From NCBI GenBank assembly GCA_000751295.2, contig CCMO02000003.1, forward strand, positions 186,001-250,000: a stretch of 64,000 bases of DNA. Reading direction: 5' to 3'. Position 1 is the stretch's first letter, and every line of letters begins with the position of its first letter. The notes under the pieces were generated by a model. It was not told the origin of the DNA, ran no database searches, and was given only the letters and a program-made list of their open reading frames with translations. Source of the stretch: a bacterium YEK0313 (lineage in GTDB: Bacteria; Pseudomonadota; Alphaproteobacteria; Rhizobiales; Phreatobacteraceae). Of the stretch, positions 46,254 through 54,597 are shown piece by piece. The translations under genes were made by a program, and so were the position numbers.

Positions 46254-47135
46254 TCAGAGCGAGGCGAGCGGCGGCAGGCTGTCGTCCTTGCCGGTGAGCG
46301 CGGCTGCATGCAGGCTGCGCACCCGCGCCTCCAGATATTGCGCGATCGCCTTGCGGTCGGCATTGGGATCGAACGGCACGGGATTGCCGAAGATGACGTC
46401 GATGTCGATGGCGCCGTCCTTCAGCAGCCCCCAGGCATGGGGCACCATGGCGATGTCGCCGACCCAGGACATGCGCGGCCGGTGCTGGCGGCCTGCGGGC
46501 AGGCCGTTGATGCGCCGGTAGGCCAGCGCGATCGGCTGGATCCAGACATTTTCGCCGGTGGCGCGGGCCAGCGTTTCGGCCGCGCCGATCAGCGCGCCGC
46601 GGAATTTCAGGATACGGTTGCCGTCGGAGGACGTGCCTTCGGCGAAGAGCACCACCGGCTCGCCCTCGCGCATGCGCTCGACCATTTCGTCGGCGGTCTT
46701 CGAGGTCGTATGCCGGCGCTCGCGGTCGACGAAGATGGAGCGCTGCAATTTGGCGAGATAGCCGAAGACCGGCCAGCCGGCGACCTCCGACTTGGCGACG
46801 AAGGATACAGGGGCCATCGAGCCGAGCACCATGATGTCGAGCCAGGAGACATGGTTCGGCACATAGAGCACCGGCCGGTGGGTGGTCGGCTCGCCGCGCA
46901 CCGTCAGCTTGGCGCCGACCGCATGCAGCACCACACGGTGAAACAGCATGGGAATGGTCTGGCGCGCCGGCAGCTTCAGGGCATGGGCGATCATCTGGAG
47001 CGGCAGCAGCACCGCGGCGGCGGCGGCGACGATGCCGAGCCAGATCACCGCGCGCACCGTATCGAAGGGGCTCGACCCGTCCCGGCCGAACTTGTCGACC
47101 GGCGGCGGCACGGACGACAGGTCAGTGCTCGTCAT
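46254..47135 (-). CDS. plsC: 1-acyl-sn-glycerol-3-phosphate acyltransferase
   Basis: PlsC acylates lysophosphatidic acid to phosphatidic acid at the inner membrane. The 293-residue protein has an N-terminal hydrophobic segment (AVIWLGIVAAAAAVLLPLQM), the acyltransferase motif NHVSWLD (HxxxxD), and the glycerophosphate-binding block VVLFAEGTSSDG. I chose the ATG at 47135, which overlaps the end of the Fur-type gene by 14 bp, so the two are probably translated together. The Fur-family/acyltransferase order is common in Hyphomicrobiales. Confidence 0.92.
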   Translation of the reverse strand: MTSTDLSSVPPPVDKFGRDGSSPFDTVRAVIWLGIVAAAAAVLLPLQMIAHALKLPARQTIPMLFHRVVLHAVGAKLTVRGEPTTHRPVLYVPNHVSWLDIMVLGSMAPVSFVAKSEVAGWPVFGYLAKLQRSIFVDRERRHTTSKTADEMVERMREGEPVVLFAEGTSSDGNRILKFRGALIGAAETLARATGENVWIQPIALAYRRINGLPAGRQHRPRMSWVGDIAMVPHAWGLLKDGAIDIDVIFGNPVPFDPNADRKAIAQYLEARVRSLHAAALTGKDDSLPPLASL

Positions 47136-47562
47136 CGAGAGGCACGCAATAGAGCTCGAGGCGGTGATCGACCAGCTTGTAGCCGAGCTTGCGCGCAATC
47201 TCGGATTGCAGGCGCTCGATCTCCTCGGACTGGAATTCGACGACCCGGCCGGTCCTGAGGTCGATCAGGTGATCGTGATGCTCCTCGGGAATGGTCTCGT
47301 AGCGCGCCCGGCCGTCGCCGAAGGCGTGGCGCGTGATGATGCCGGAATCCTCGAAAAGCTTGACCGTGCGATAGACCGTCGACAGCGAAATATTGGCGTC
47401 GATGGCGTTCGCCCGCCGGTGCAGTTCCTCCACGTCGGGATGGTCGGCGGCCGAGGCGATGACGCGTGCGATCACCCGCCGCTGGTCGGTCATCCGCATG
47501 CCCTTGGCAATGCAGGCCTCCTCGATCGCGGTCGGTGATTGATCAGTCTTCGCCAGTGCCAC
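47122..47562 (-). CDS. fur: Fur-family metal-dependent repressor (Fur/Mur type)
   Basis: The 146-residue regulator has the Fur winged helix (GMRMTDQRRVIARVI, SLSTVYRTVKLFEDSGII) and the metal-binding dimerisation domain with HHDHLIDLRTG and Glu-rich EFQSEEIERLQ. CxxC zinc motifs are absent, as in many alphaproteobacterial Fur/Mur proteins, which mostly respond to manganese in Rhizobium. The HxH-type haem motif of Irr is not present, so this is Fur/Mur and not Irr. The start is GTG at 47562. It overlaps plsC. Confidence 0.92.
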   Translation of the reverse strand: MALAKTDQSPTAIEEACIAKGMRMTDQRRVIARVIASAADHPDVEELHRRANAIDANISLSTVYRTVKLFEDSGIITRHAFGDGRARYETIPEEHHDHLIDLRTGRVVEFQSEEIERLQSEIARKLGYKLVDHRLELYCVPLDDEH

Positions 47563-47614
47563 GGAGGCCCTCCTTCCTCAAGGCCCGAAGCTATAGCGCC
47601 GCCGGGTGGTCACG

Positions 47615-48970
47615 TCACCCCCGCGAGGCGAAGCTGCGGCTTTCGGCCGGCCCCGGATCCTGTTCCTCGCCATAGTCCGCCTGCATTGCGAGGGCCCGCC
47701 GGCGGTCGGCGAGCGCGGCGTTCAGCCGGTCCAGCGCCAGCGTCAGCGTGGCGAATCGGCCCTCGTCGAAGTCCGGCTCCTTGGACCGTTCGATCGCCTC
47801 GACGAAGATGTCGTCGGCCCGCTGCGCGATGGCGTCGAGCTCGTCGGGATCGTCGGTGGCGCGGACGCCGCGCAGGAGATGCAGCACTTCGGGCAGCCGG
47901 CCGGGATCCGGCTCACGGCGGCCGAAACCGAAATAGCTGGCGAGCGCCGCCATGGCCGAGCCGCCGAGCGACACGACGAAGATGGCGAGATAAAGCACCT
48001 CGCTGTAGCGCTCCAGGAAGGTCTTCTGCTCGCCGGTGAGATAGCCGAGCGCGCCGGGATGGACCTGCACGGACGAGCCCTTGTCGGTCTCGGGCACCTC
48101 GATGCGGTAGGCGACCGGATGCTGGGTCGCGAGCGCCGGCCGCAAGGTGAAGAGCTGCTGAGTGAATTCGGCGACGATGGCGTCGGGCAGGCCGCGACGG
48201 GCGACGAGATAGTGGACGACGCCGAGGGTCGGGTAGCTTTCCGGCGGGCGTGGCGGATTCGATCCGAAGGAGCCGGCGACGACGTCGATCGATTCGAGGA
48301 AGAACACCCGTTCGGCCATGGCCTCGGCCTCGCGGATCGGCACCAGCGTCACCTGGCCGCCGGGGGCTTCGCGAAACAGGCCGGCCATCGCGTCGGCCAC
48401 CGGCTTGGCGGCGGCCGGCCCGACCGTCACCAGGGCCTGGATCCGCTGCTTCTTGAAGGCTTCGCCGGCCTCCCAGGGCTGGATGTCGACGAGGCGGACG
48501 CTGGCGAGCTGGATGCCGTGCTCGCGCAGGATCGTCTCGACGAGGCGGATATTGGCGCCGGTGCCGCGCCCGACGACGCCGACGGTCCGGCCGGGCAGGT
48601 CGGTCCAGCGTTCGATGCCGGAACTGGATGGCGCCGCGAGTACGACGGGATTGCGCTGCCAGACGGCGACCGTCAGCGCCGAAGGCGGAAAGGCGATGTC
48701 GGCGCGGACAATGGCGAAATCGGCCTCCTCGCGGTCGATCCGCGCGGCGCTGTCGCTGGGCGAGTCCGAAGGGGCGAGCTTCAGGCGAACGCCGGAGCGC
48801 TCGCGCTGCAGAGCAAGGCGCAGGGCATCGACCAGCCGGGCGGCCTCCGATCCGGCCGGGCCGACGGCAAAGGTCACCGTGGTCGGCCGGTTCAGCCAGT
48901 AGGTGGTGAGCGCGGTGCACGCGACCAGGGCGCTGGCAATGCCGAGAATGATGAGGCGCGTTCGTGTCAT
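47615..48970 (-). CDS. TAXI-type TRAP solute-binding protein with membrane anchor and C-terminal domain
   Basis: The 451-residue protein begins with an uncleaved-looking membrane segment (LIILGIASALVACTALTTYWL). A TAXI-family binding domain follows (FAVGPAGSEAARLVDALR, ADFAIVRADIAF, VGVVGRGTGANIR). A second membrane segment (LYLAIFVVSLGGSAMAALASYFGFG, about residues 325-350) is followed by about 100 cytoplasmic, mostly helical residues. No TRAP permease gene is adjacent. The two-membrane-span layout is unlike soluble TAXI proteins and suggests a sensor or scaffold role, which is inference. It is followed by the fur-plsC genes on the same strand. Confidence 0.85.
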   Translation of the reverse strand: MTRTRLIILGIASALVACTALTTYWLNRPTTVTFAVGPAGSEAARLVDALRLALQRERSGVRLKLAPSDSPSDSAARIDREEADFAIVRADIAFPPSALTVAVWQRNPVVLAAPSSSGIERWTDLPGRTVGVVGRGTGANIRLVETILREHGIQLASVRLVDIQPWEAGEAFKKQRIQALVTVGPAAAKPVADAMAGLFREAPGGQVTLVPIREAEAMAERVFFLESIDVVAGSFGSNPPRPPESYPTLGVVHYLVARRGLPDAIVAEFTQQLFTLRPALATQHPVAYRIEVPETDKGSSVQVHPGALGYLTGEQKTFLERYSEVLYLAIFVVSLGGSAMAALASYFGFGRREPDPGRLPEVLHLLRGVRATDDPDELDAIAQRADDIFVEAIERSKEPDFDEGRFATLTLALDRLNAALADRRRALAMQADYGEEQDPGPAESRSFASRG

Positions 48971-49063
48971 GCGGATCTCGCAAGTCCCGCATGCATGATG
49001 ACTGGTTTACGACGCGACAACCATCCCGGCCGGGATCAACCTTTCGTACGCATCACCAGCGGC

Positions 49064-49627
49064 TTAGCCGACGGGCCGGGAGATGACCCGGCAGCGCGAG
49101 CGGCGGTCCTCGACAATGATGCCGTAGTTCTCGCCGGGCGGATCGCAGACGCGGCATTCCTGCCGGCGCACGACCTCGCCACGCTGGCGCCGCTCGACGA
49201 CACGGCAATCGCCGCGGTCCTCGTCCGCCTGCCGGGGCGGCGGGCCGGGCGGCGGCTGGACGACACGCGGGCCCTGCACCGGCTGCATCGCCGGCGGCGG
49301 GCGGACCGCGCGCTCGCGCTGCTGCAGCTGCTGGCTGCGCTGCCAGCGCTCGAGATCCCGGGTCTGCTGGCGCTGGATCTGCTGCTGCTGCAGGCGCTGC
49401 TGGTCGCGTTCGCGCTTCTGCTGCTGGAGCTGCAATTGCTGTTGCTGGATCTGCTGTTGCGGATCGCCGCTGCCGAGCGGCAGGCCGAGCGGACCGCCGG
49501 GCGAGGCGGGGTCGCCGGGAATGCGCACCTGGGCGGCGGCGGGACGGGGCGCCCCGGCGAGGGTCGCGAGGCCGATGCCCAGCGCCGACGCCAGAAGCAG
49601 AACCCGTGGGAAACGACAGGCGGACAT
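49064..49627 (-). CDS. Secreted Gln-rich protein of unknown function
   Basis: The 187-residue product has a signal peptide (FPRVLLLASALGIGLATLAGAP). A low-complexity mature part follows: a Gln/Arg-rich, probably coiled-coil segment (about residues 55-105, runs of up to four Gln), a Pro-rich stretch, and a C-terminal domain with four cysteines (DCRVVE, ECRVCDPPGE, SRCRV) that could form two disulfides. AGGAG precedes the ATG at 49627. No known family is recognised. It is co-oriented with the AcuI-like gene, 90 bp downstream of it. Confidence 0.7.
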   Translation of the reverse strand: MSACRFPRVLLLASALGIGLATLAGAPRPAAAQVRIPGDPASPGGPLGLPLGSGDPQQQIQQQQLQLQQQKRERDQQRLQQQQIQRQQTRDLERWQRSQQLQQRERAVRPPPAMQPVQGPRVVQPPPGPPPRQADEDRGDCRVVERRQRGEVVRRQECRVCDPPGENYGIIVEDRRSRCRVISRPVG

Positions 49628-49717
49628 GTCCTTCTCCTCAGCCTGCCCGCCGCAACGGGCAAGATTTCCTTGGAACGTCAACCAGCAAGGACGCCAGGCC
49701 GTTCCGGGCCTGTCGCC

Positions 49718-50704
49718 TCAATCAATCGTGACGACCACCCGGCCGCGCACGCGCCCTGAGAGGATCGCCTCGCCGGCCTCGATCACGCCTTCCAGCGGAA
49801 TGGTGGTGGTCATGGCGGCCAGCTTGTCGCGGTCGAGGTCGCGCGCGAGCTGGGCCCAGGCATCGAGCCGCAGCGCCTTCGGCGCCATGACCGAATCGAT
49901 GCCGAGCAGCGAGACGCCGCGCAGGATGAAGGGCGCGACCGTGGTCGGCAGGTCCATGCCCTGGGCGAGCCCGCAGGCGGCCACGGCGCCGCCATAGCGA
50001 GTCATGGAGAGGACATTGGCGAGGGTGTGCGAGCCGACCGAATCGACGCCGCCGGCCCAGCGCTCCTTGGCGAGCGGCTTGGCCGGGCCGGACAGCTCGT
50101 CGCGGCTGATGATCTCGGCGGCGCCGAGGCCTTTCAGATAGTCGGCCTCCTGGGGCCGGCCGGTCGAGGCGATCACCTGGTAGCCGCGCTTGGCGAGCAG
50201 GGCGGTCGCCACCGAGCCGACGCCGCCGGATGCGCCGGTCACCACGACCGGGCCGCGCTCCGGACCGATGCCATGGCGCTGCAACGCCATTACGCAGAGC
50301 ATGGCGGTGTAGCCGGCCGTGCCGATCGCCATGGCCTCGGCGGCGGACAGGCCGGCCGGCAGGGGCACCAGCCAGTCACCCTTGACCCGGGTGCGCTCGG
50401 CATAGGCACCGAGATGGGTTTCTCCGGTGCCCCAACCGTTGAGCAGGACGGCGTCGCCCGGCTTGAAATCCTTGTGGCTCGAGGTCTCGACGATGCCGGC
50501 GAAATCGATGCCGGGGATCATCGGAAAGCGCCTGACCACCGGCGCCTTGCCGGTCAGCGCCAGCCCGTCCTTGTAGTTCAGCGTGGAATGGGAGACGCGC
50601 ACGGTCACGTCGCCGTCCATGAGATCGGCATCGTCGAAGGTCGACAGCGCGGCCGTCGTGCCGGCCTCGCCCTTGGTCACCACCACCGCCTTGAACGTCG
50701 CCAT
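49718..50704 (-). CDS. acuI: AcuI-type acrylyl-CoA reductase / MDR oxidoreductase
   Basis: The 328-residue zinc-independent medium-chain reductase matches the YhdH/AcuI group, which reduces acryloyl-CoA to propionyl-CoA with NADPH. Motifs seen are STLNYKDGLALTGKAPVVR near the N-terminus, PGIDFAGIVE, GWGTGETHLGAYAE, and the nucleotide loop VTGASGGVGSVA. No catalytic or structural zinc cysteines are present. The start ATG is at 50704; the frame stays open upstream but has no homology there. It is an isolated gene, so regulation and physiological substrate are not evident. Confidence 0.92.
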   Translation of the reverse strand: MATFKAVVVTKGEAGTTAALSTFDDADLMDGDVTVRVSHSTLNYKDGLALTGKAPVVRRFPMIPGIDFAGIVETSSHKDFKPGDAVLLNGWGTGETHLGAYAERTRVKGDWLVPLPAGLSAAEAMAIGTAGYTAMLCVMALQRHGIGPERGPVVVTGASGGVGSVATALLAKRGYQVIASTGRPQEADYLKGLGAAEIISRDELSGPAKPLAKERWAGGVDSVGSHTLANVLSMTRYGGAVAACGLAQGMDLPTTVAPFILRGVSLLGIDSVMAPKALRLDAWAQLARDLDRDKLAAMTTTIPLEGVIEAGEAILSGRVRGRVVVTID

Positions 50705-50878
50705 CGGCCGTCTCCTTCGCATTGCCGTGGCCAGGGTCGTCCGCCTGCGGCCGGAGAGCAAGGGCGTCTTTCGAGGCAGGGCGCATGCCGATGCGACAAT
50801 TGGCCGTTGGCCGTTCGCGCGGCGGCGGGCGCCGGGGCCGGTATGATCGCGGCATCGGCAGCCATGGGAGACCTGATC

Positions 50879-51256
50879 ATGGCCAAGGTGACCGGTATCG
50901 GCGGGCTGTTCTTCAGGGCCCGCGATCCGAAGGCGCTGGCGCAGTGGTACGAGACCCATCTCGGCATCGACGATATCGCCCGAAGCGCCTGGCATCAGGC
51001 CGCCGGACCCACCGTCTTCGCGCCCTTTGCCGCCGACACCGCCTGTTTCGGCCGGGACGGCCAGCAGTGGATGGTCAATTTCCGGGTCGATGATCTCGAC
51101 GCGATGAGGGCCAGGCTCGGTGCCGCGGGCATCGCGGTGGAGACGCGGGCCGAATGGGATTCGGAGGTCGGCCGGTTCTGCCGCATCCACGACCCGGAGG
51201 GCAATCCGATCGAATTGTGGGAGCCGGCCGCGGGCCTTCCGGACAGGGTCGCCTGA
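50879..51256 (+). CDS. VOC (glyoxalase/bleomycin resistance) family protein
   Basis: The 125-residue product is one vicinal oxygen chelate module pair: GIGGLFFRARDPKALAQWYETHLGI at the N-terminus, NFRVDDLDAMRARLGAAGI in the middle and FCRIHDPEGNPIELWEP at the end. The last Glu is the usual second-half metal ligand, but the usual His in the first strand is not obvious, so metal binding may be incomplete. The ATG at 50879 has GGGAG 8-12 bases upstream. Substrate unknown. It is divergent from the acuI-like gene. Confidence 0.88.
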   Translation: MAKVTGIGGLFFRARDPKALAQWYETHLGIDDIARSAWHQAAGPTVFAPFAADTACFGRDGQQWMVNFRVDDLDAMRARLGAAGIAVETRAEWDSEVGRFCRIHDPEGNPIELWEPAAGLPDRVA

Positions 51257-51296
51257 ACATCCCTTCGGCCCCGGCTCGCCGTCGTTTGCCATTTTT

Positions 51297-51348
51297 GTTC
51301 CCAAATTTGGGAGCAGGACATCTTGTTCCCAAATGTGGGAACAAGATG
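51297..51348. promoter_or_regulatory. Two tandem TTCCCA palindromes before the phosphodiesterase gene
   Basis: Palindrome 1 has the perfect core TCCCAAATTTGGGA (51299-51312). Palindrome 2 spans 51319-51348 with perfect 13-base arms CATCTTGTTCCCA and TGGGAACAAGATG around AATG. The two share the sequence TTGTTCCCAAAT. Palindrome 2 ends 16 bp before the next ATG. A regulator's double operator is the simplest reading; a REP-like repeat is the alternative. Confidence 0.55.
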
Positions 51349-51364
51349 AGCCACCGGAAGCCCC

Positions 51365-52348
51365 ATGCGCCCCTTGTCGCGTTACGCCTTTCTGGCCGCC
51401 GCCTTCGGCGCGCTGGTCTATGCCAACAATACGAGCCTCCTCGCGGCCCGCGATCCCGGCCGACCCATGCTGCTCGCCCATCGCGGCCTCGCACAGCGCT
51501 TCGCGCCGGAAGGCGTCGGGCGCGACACCTGCACGGCCCGGCGCATCTTCCCGCCGACCCACGGCTATCTCGAAAACACCATCGCCTCGCTGCGCGCCTC
51601 GTTCGATGCCGGCGCCGACATCAACGAGTTCGACATTCACCCGACCACCGACGGCGCCTTCGTCGTGTTTCACGACTGGACGCTCGACTGCCGCACCAAT
51701 GGGCAGGGCGTGACGCGCGACCATTCGTTGGCGGAGCTGAAGGCGCTGGATATCGGCTACGGCTATACTGCCGACGGCGGGCGCAGCTTTCCCTTTCGCG
51801 GCAAGGCCGTCGGCCAGATGCCGAGCCTCGACGAGGTGCTCCAGGCCTTTCCCGACCGGCGCTTCCTGATCAACATCAAGAGCCGGGACCTTGGCGAAGG
51901 CGAGCAGCTGGCCGCCGTTCTCGGCCGGCTGCCGCCCGCGCGGCGCGACCTTCTGATGGTCTATGGCGACGGCGCCGTGATGGATGCGGTCAAGCGGCTC
52001 TCGCCGACGACGCGCGTCATGTCCGAGCGCGACCTCCGGCAATGCCTCATCCGCTACATCGCCTATGGCTGGACCGGGCTGATGCCGAAGGTCTGCCGCG
52101 ACACGATCGTGCTCGTCCCGATCAATGTCGCGCCCTGGCTCTGGGGCTGGCCGAACCTCTTTCTCAACCGGTTCGAGCGGGCCGGCAGCCAGGTCTTTGT
52201 GCTCGGTCCGTTCTACGGCCGCGGCCATGGCGGCACCGCCGGACTCGACCTGCCGGAGGACATGGAGCGCCTGCCGCCGGGCTATAGCGGCGGCATCTGG
52301 ACCAACGAGATCGAGGCGGTCGCGCGCCGGGTCGGCGTCCGGCGCTGA
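51365..52348 (+). CDS. Glycerophosphodiester phosphodiesterase family protein, membrane-targeted
   Basis: The 327-residue protein starts with a hydrophobic signal or anchor (YAFLAAAFGALVYAN). Its GDPD barrel motifs are LLAHRGLAQRFAPEG (catalytic His), ENTIASLRASFDAGAD, EFDIHPTTDGAFVVFHD (metal ligands and second His) and INIKSRD. Family members hydrolyse glycerophosphodiesters to sn-glycerol 3-phosphate and an alcohol, or act on related phosphodiesters. The HRG loop is followed by a longer insert than usual. A double palindrome directly upstream suggests dedicated regulation. Confidence 0.88.
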   Translation: MRPLSRYAFLAAAFGALVYANNTSLLAARDPGRPMLLAHRGLAQRFAPEGVGRDTCTARRIFPPTHGYLENTIASLRASFDAGADINEFDIHPTTDGAFVVFHDWTLDCRTNGQGVTRDHSLAELKALDIGYGYTADGGRSFPFRGKAVGQMPSLDEVLQAFPDRRFLINIKSRDLGEGEQLAAVLGRLPPARRDLLMVYGDGAVMDAVKRLSPTTRVMSERDLRQCLIRYIAYGWTGLMPKVCRDTIVLVPINVAPWLWGWPNLFLNRFERAGSQVFVLGPFYGRGHGGTAGLDLPEDMERLPPGYSGGIWTNEIEAVARRVGVRR

Positions 52349-52436
52349 GCGGAACGTCATCCGTATTCGCCCGGAACCCGGGACAGGCGGCGACATCCCC
52401 TAGGATCGGCGGTGTGCCCCCCGACAGCAGGCCGCC

Positions 52437-53465
52437 ATGATTCACCTGAACGATCCGCGTCATCGGCTGCTCGAGACGGCGACACCGCTGCAGCGGCTGA
52501 GCCGCCTCGAAGCCCGGACCGGGCGGGCCGGGCTCTATCTGAAGCGCGACGACCAGATGGACATAGCGCTCGGCGGCAACAAGCTGCGCAGCCTGGAATT
52601 CTGGCTCGGCGCGGCGCTTGCCGAGGGCGCCGACATGCTGCTGGTCGCCGGCGGCGCCATGTCCAATCTCTGCCGCCTGACGGCCGCGACGGCGGCCATG
52701 GTCGGGCTCGACTGCGTCGTCTTCCATAATGCGCCGGCCGACGCGGCGAGCCGCGACATGGCTTTCCTCAACCGGCTGTTCGGCGCCGAGCTGCGCTTTC
52801 TCGGCCCGGTCGGCGAGGACGAGCGCGGCGCAGCGATGCGCCAGGCGGCGCAGGAGCTCAAGGCGGCCGGCCGCCGGCCCTATCTCGTCGGCGACGCCGT
52901 GGTCGGCGCGCTCGGCTATGTCCTCGCCGCCGAGGAACTGTGGCACCAGGCCCGCGCCGCCGGCCTCGCCCTGCGGCATGTCTTCCTCGCCGGCTCGATG
53001 GGACCGACCGAAGCGGGATTCATCTTCGGCAATGCCTTGCTCGGCAATCCGTTCGCCGTGCATCTTGTCAGCGTCGAATACGAGGAGGCGGAACTCGCCG
53101 CCCGCACGCAGCTGATCTATGACGGGCTCGCCCGCCATACCGGCTTCGCCGTGCCGGCCTTCGCGACGCTCGGCGTCACCTGTCACATGGACTGGCTGGG
53201 CGCGGGCTACGGCGAGCCGACCGCCGAAGCCGAGCGGGCGATCCTGACGCTTGCCCGCACCGAGGGCATCCTGCTCGAGCACGTCTACACCGCCAAGACC
53301 TTCGCCGCCTTTCTCGCGCTCTCGACCCAGGGCGCCCTGCCGGCCGGCGAAGCGGCCGCGATGATCCATACCGGCGGCCTCGCCGCGCTGTTCTCGCAGT
53401 TCGACCTGTTCCGCTCGCTCGGGCCAGCGGGCCACGATCCGGCGAGCTGCGCCGCATTCCCGTGA
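52437..53465 (+). CDS. PLP-dependent D-cysteine desulfhydrase/ACC deaminase family enzyme
   Basis: The 342-residue fold type II PLP enzyme has YLKRDDQMDIALGGNKLRSLEF with the cofactor Lys49, and GGAMSNLCRLTAATAA, where the usual SNHxRQTA loop reads SNLCRLTA. GSMGPTEAGF binds the cofactor phosphate, and HVYTAKTFAAF follows near the end. The family covers D-cysteine desulfhydrase, L-cysteate lyase and ACC deaminase; the altered loop means substrate should not be guessed. It is 88 bp downstream of the phosphodiesterase gene on the same strand. Confidence 0.88.
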   Translation: MIHLNDPRHRLLETATPLQRLSRLEARTGRAGLYLKRDDQMDIALGGNKLRSLEFWLGAALAEGADMLLVAGGAMSNLCRLTAATAAMVGLDCVVFHNAPADAASRDMAFLNRLFGAELRFLGPVGEDERGAAMRQAAQELKAAGRRPYLVGDAVVGALGYVLAAEELWHQARAAGLALRHVFLAGSMGPTEAGFIFGNALLGNPFAVHLVSVEYEEAELAARTQLIYDGLARHTGFAVPAFATLGVTCHMDWLGAGYGEPTAEAERAILTLARTEGILLEHVYTAKTFAAFLALSTQGALPAGEAAAMIHTGGLAALFSQFDLFRSLGPAGHDPASCAAFP

Positions 53466-53547
53466 TGATCCGGCGGGTTCAAACGCACCGTGACCTGTTC
53501 AGGCCGGTCGTCGAGCCGCGGCGTCTCCAGCAGTTCCTCTTGAATGG

Positions 53548-53584
53548 TTGGCCATATGCACATACATTTCGTGCATATGGCCAA
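53548..53584. promoter_or_regulatory. Perfect 14-bp inverted repeat, operator of the toxin-antitoxin operon
   Basis: TTGGCCATATGCAC (53548-53561) and GTGCATATGGCCAA (53571-53584) are exact reverse complements separated by the nine bases ATACATTTC. The repeat ends 20 bp before the antitoxin ATG and just ahead of its GGGGAGGAGG ribosome-binding site. This is where an autoregulating antitoxin would bind. Confidence 0.75.
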
Positions 53585-53604
53585 AAGGGGAGGAGGAAGA
53601 GACC

Positions 53605-54030
53605 ATGTCCATGCATGCGCTCGACATTGTCGGTGGTGCAGAGGCCATCGGCTTTCCGGTCAGAAATTCCAGTGATCTCATTCAGGCGGTCCGGTCCGGC
53701 TTCTCGGTGAAGGCGGTCTTCTACATGCTTGAAACGGGTCGGCTCACCGCATCCGAACTCGACCACGCCGTCATTGCCCGCAAGACGCTCGACAACAGGA
53801 AAAAGATCGGGACTCTCACAGCGGACCAGTCCGACAAGCTGATGCGGACCGCGCGCGTCATTGCGGCGGCCGAAGACACGTTCGGATCGAAGGAAAAGGC
53901 GGCCGCATGGCTGCGCCGACCGACGACCGCACTCGGAGGCGAGGTGCCGATTTCGCTGCTCGACACCAATGAAGGCGCCGCGCAAGTCGAGGCCCTGCTC
54001 GTGCGGATCGGCCACGGCATCGCAGCCTGA
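53605..54030 (+). CDS. Xre/MbcA/ParS-type antitoxin
   Basis: The 141-residue protein has a helical N-terminal DNA-binding part (LIQAVRSGFSVKAVFYML, RLTASELDHAVIARKTL). The C-terminal toxin-binding domain of the MbcA/ParS (DUF2384) kind shows DTFGSKEKAAAWLRRPTTALGGEVPISLLDTNEGAAQVEALL. The ATG at 53605 follows a very strong GGGGAGGAGGAAGAG Shine-Dalgarno region. Its stop overlaps the toxin ATG (TGATG), the usual translational coupling. It probably represses its own promoter through the palindrome just upstream. Confidence 0.93.
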   Translation: MSMHALDIVGGAEAIGFPVRNSSDLIQAVRSGFSVKAVFYMLETGRLTASELDHAVIARKTLDNRKKIGTLTADQSDKLMRTARVIAAAEDTFGSKEKAAAWLRRPTTALGGEVPISLLDTNEGAAQVEALLVRIGHGIAA

Positions 54031-54479
54031 TGTTCGCATGGCGCATCACCAGAGCGCGATACGCCGACCTGGCAGGTCGAGGCGCGAGCATCGCGCCCGG
54101 CCGATGGAATTCGGCCGGAAGTCCTGTTGTCTACACGGCTGAAGCACCCGCCCTCGCGGTTCTCGAGGTCCGTGTCCATCTCGACCTGGCCCCGCAGTTC
54201 CTTCCGGCCGACTACGAGCTCCTCAAGATCGACATCGGTGGTGCCAGGATTCAGGAACTTGCCGAACTTCCCGCGGATCCGCGTGCGGCCGGGAACCGCT
54301 GGCTCAAGGATCTCCATGCCCCGATCCTCAAGGTTCCGTCTTTCATCATTCCGGAAAACTCCAACCTCCTGATCAATCCGCTCCATCCAGAGGCCGCCCA
54401 GATCTCGATCGTCCAGAAGCGGCCTTTCACATTCGACGAGCGCCTCTGGCAGCCGTACGGCGCGCTCACCGAAGCATAA
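54030..54479 (+). CDS. RES-domain toxin
   Basis: The 149-residue protein is a RES-family toxin; characterised members degrade NAD+ (MbcT) or ADP-ribosylate a target (ParT). The family's invariant residues are at the expected places: Arg25 in GRWN, Tyr35 in VVYTAE, Glu46 in LAVLEVR and Ser104 in KVPSFIIPEN. The RES fold ends in NLLINPLHPEA. It is coupled to the antitoxin gene by a 1-bp overlap. The catalytic residues are present, so it should be active; the exact activity is not determined. Confidence 0.93.
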   Translation: MFAWRITRARYADLAGRGASIAPGRWNSAGSPVVYTAEAPALAVLEVRVHLDLAPQFLPADYELLKIDIGGARIQELAELPADPRAAGNRWLKDLHAPILKVPSFIIPENSNLLINPLHPEAAQISIVQKRPFTFDERLWQPYGALTEA

Positions 54480-54597
54480 GCGGCGTGATGCGGCGCTGTC
54501 GCGCTATCGCCAGCCACGGTGCCAAAAGGGGGCATCAGGGCGCTGGTCACGGGCCGGCGGCCGATGGCCGAGCGCCGCGGCCGGTCCCGCCGTCACG

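Noticed and set aside
49718..52396. One 892-residue minus-strand protein instead of the AcuI-like gene
   Set aside because: Only the last 328 residues are protein-like; the upstream part overlaps the VOC and phosphodiesterase genes and has no homology.
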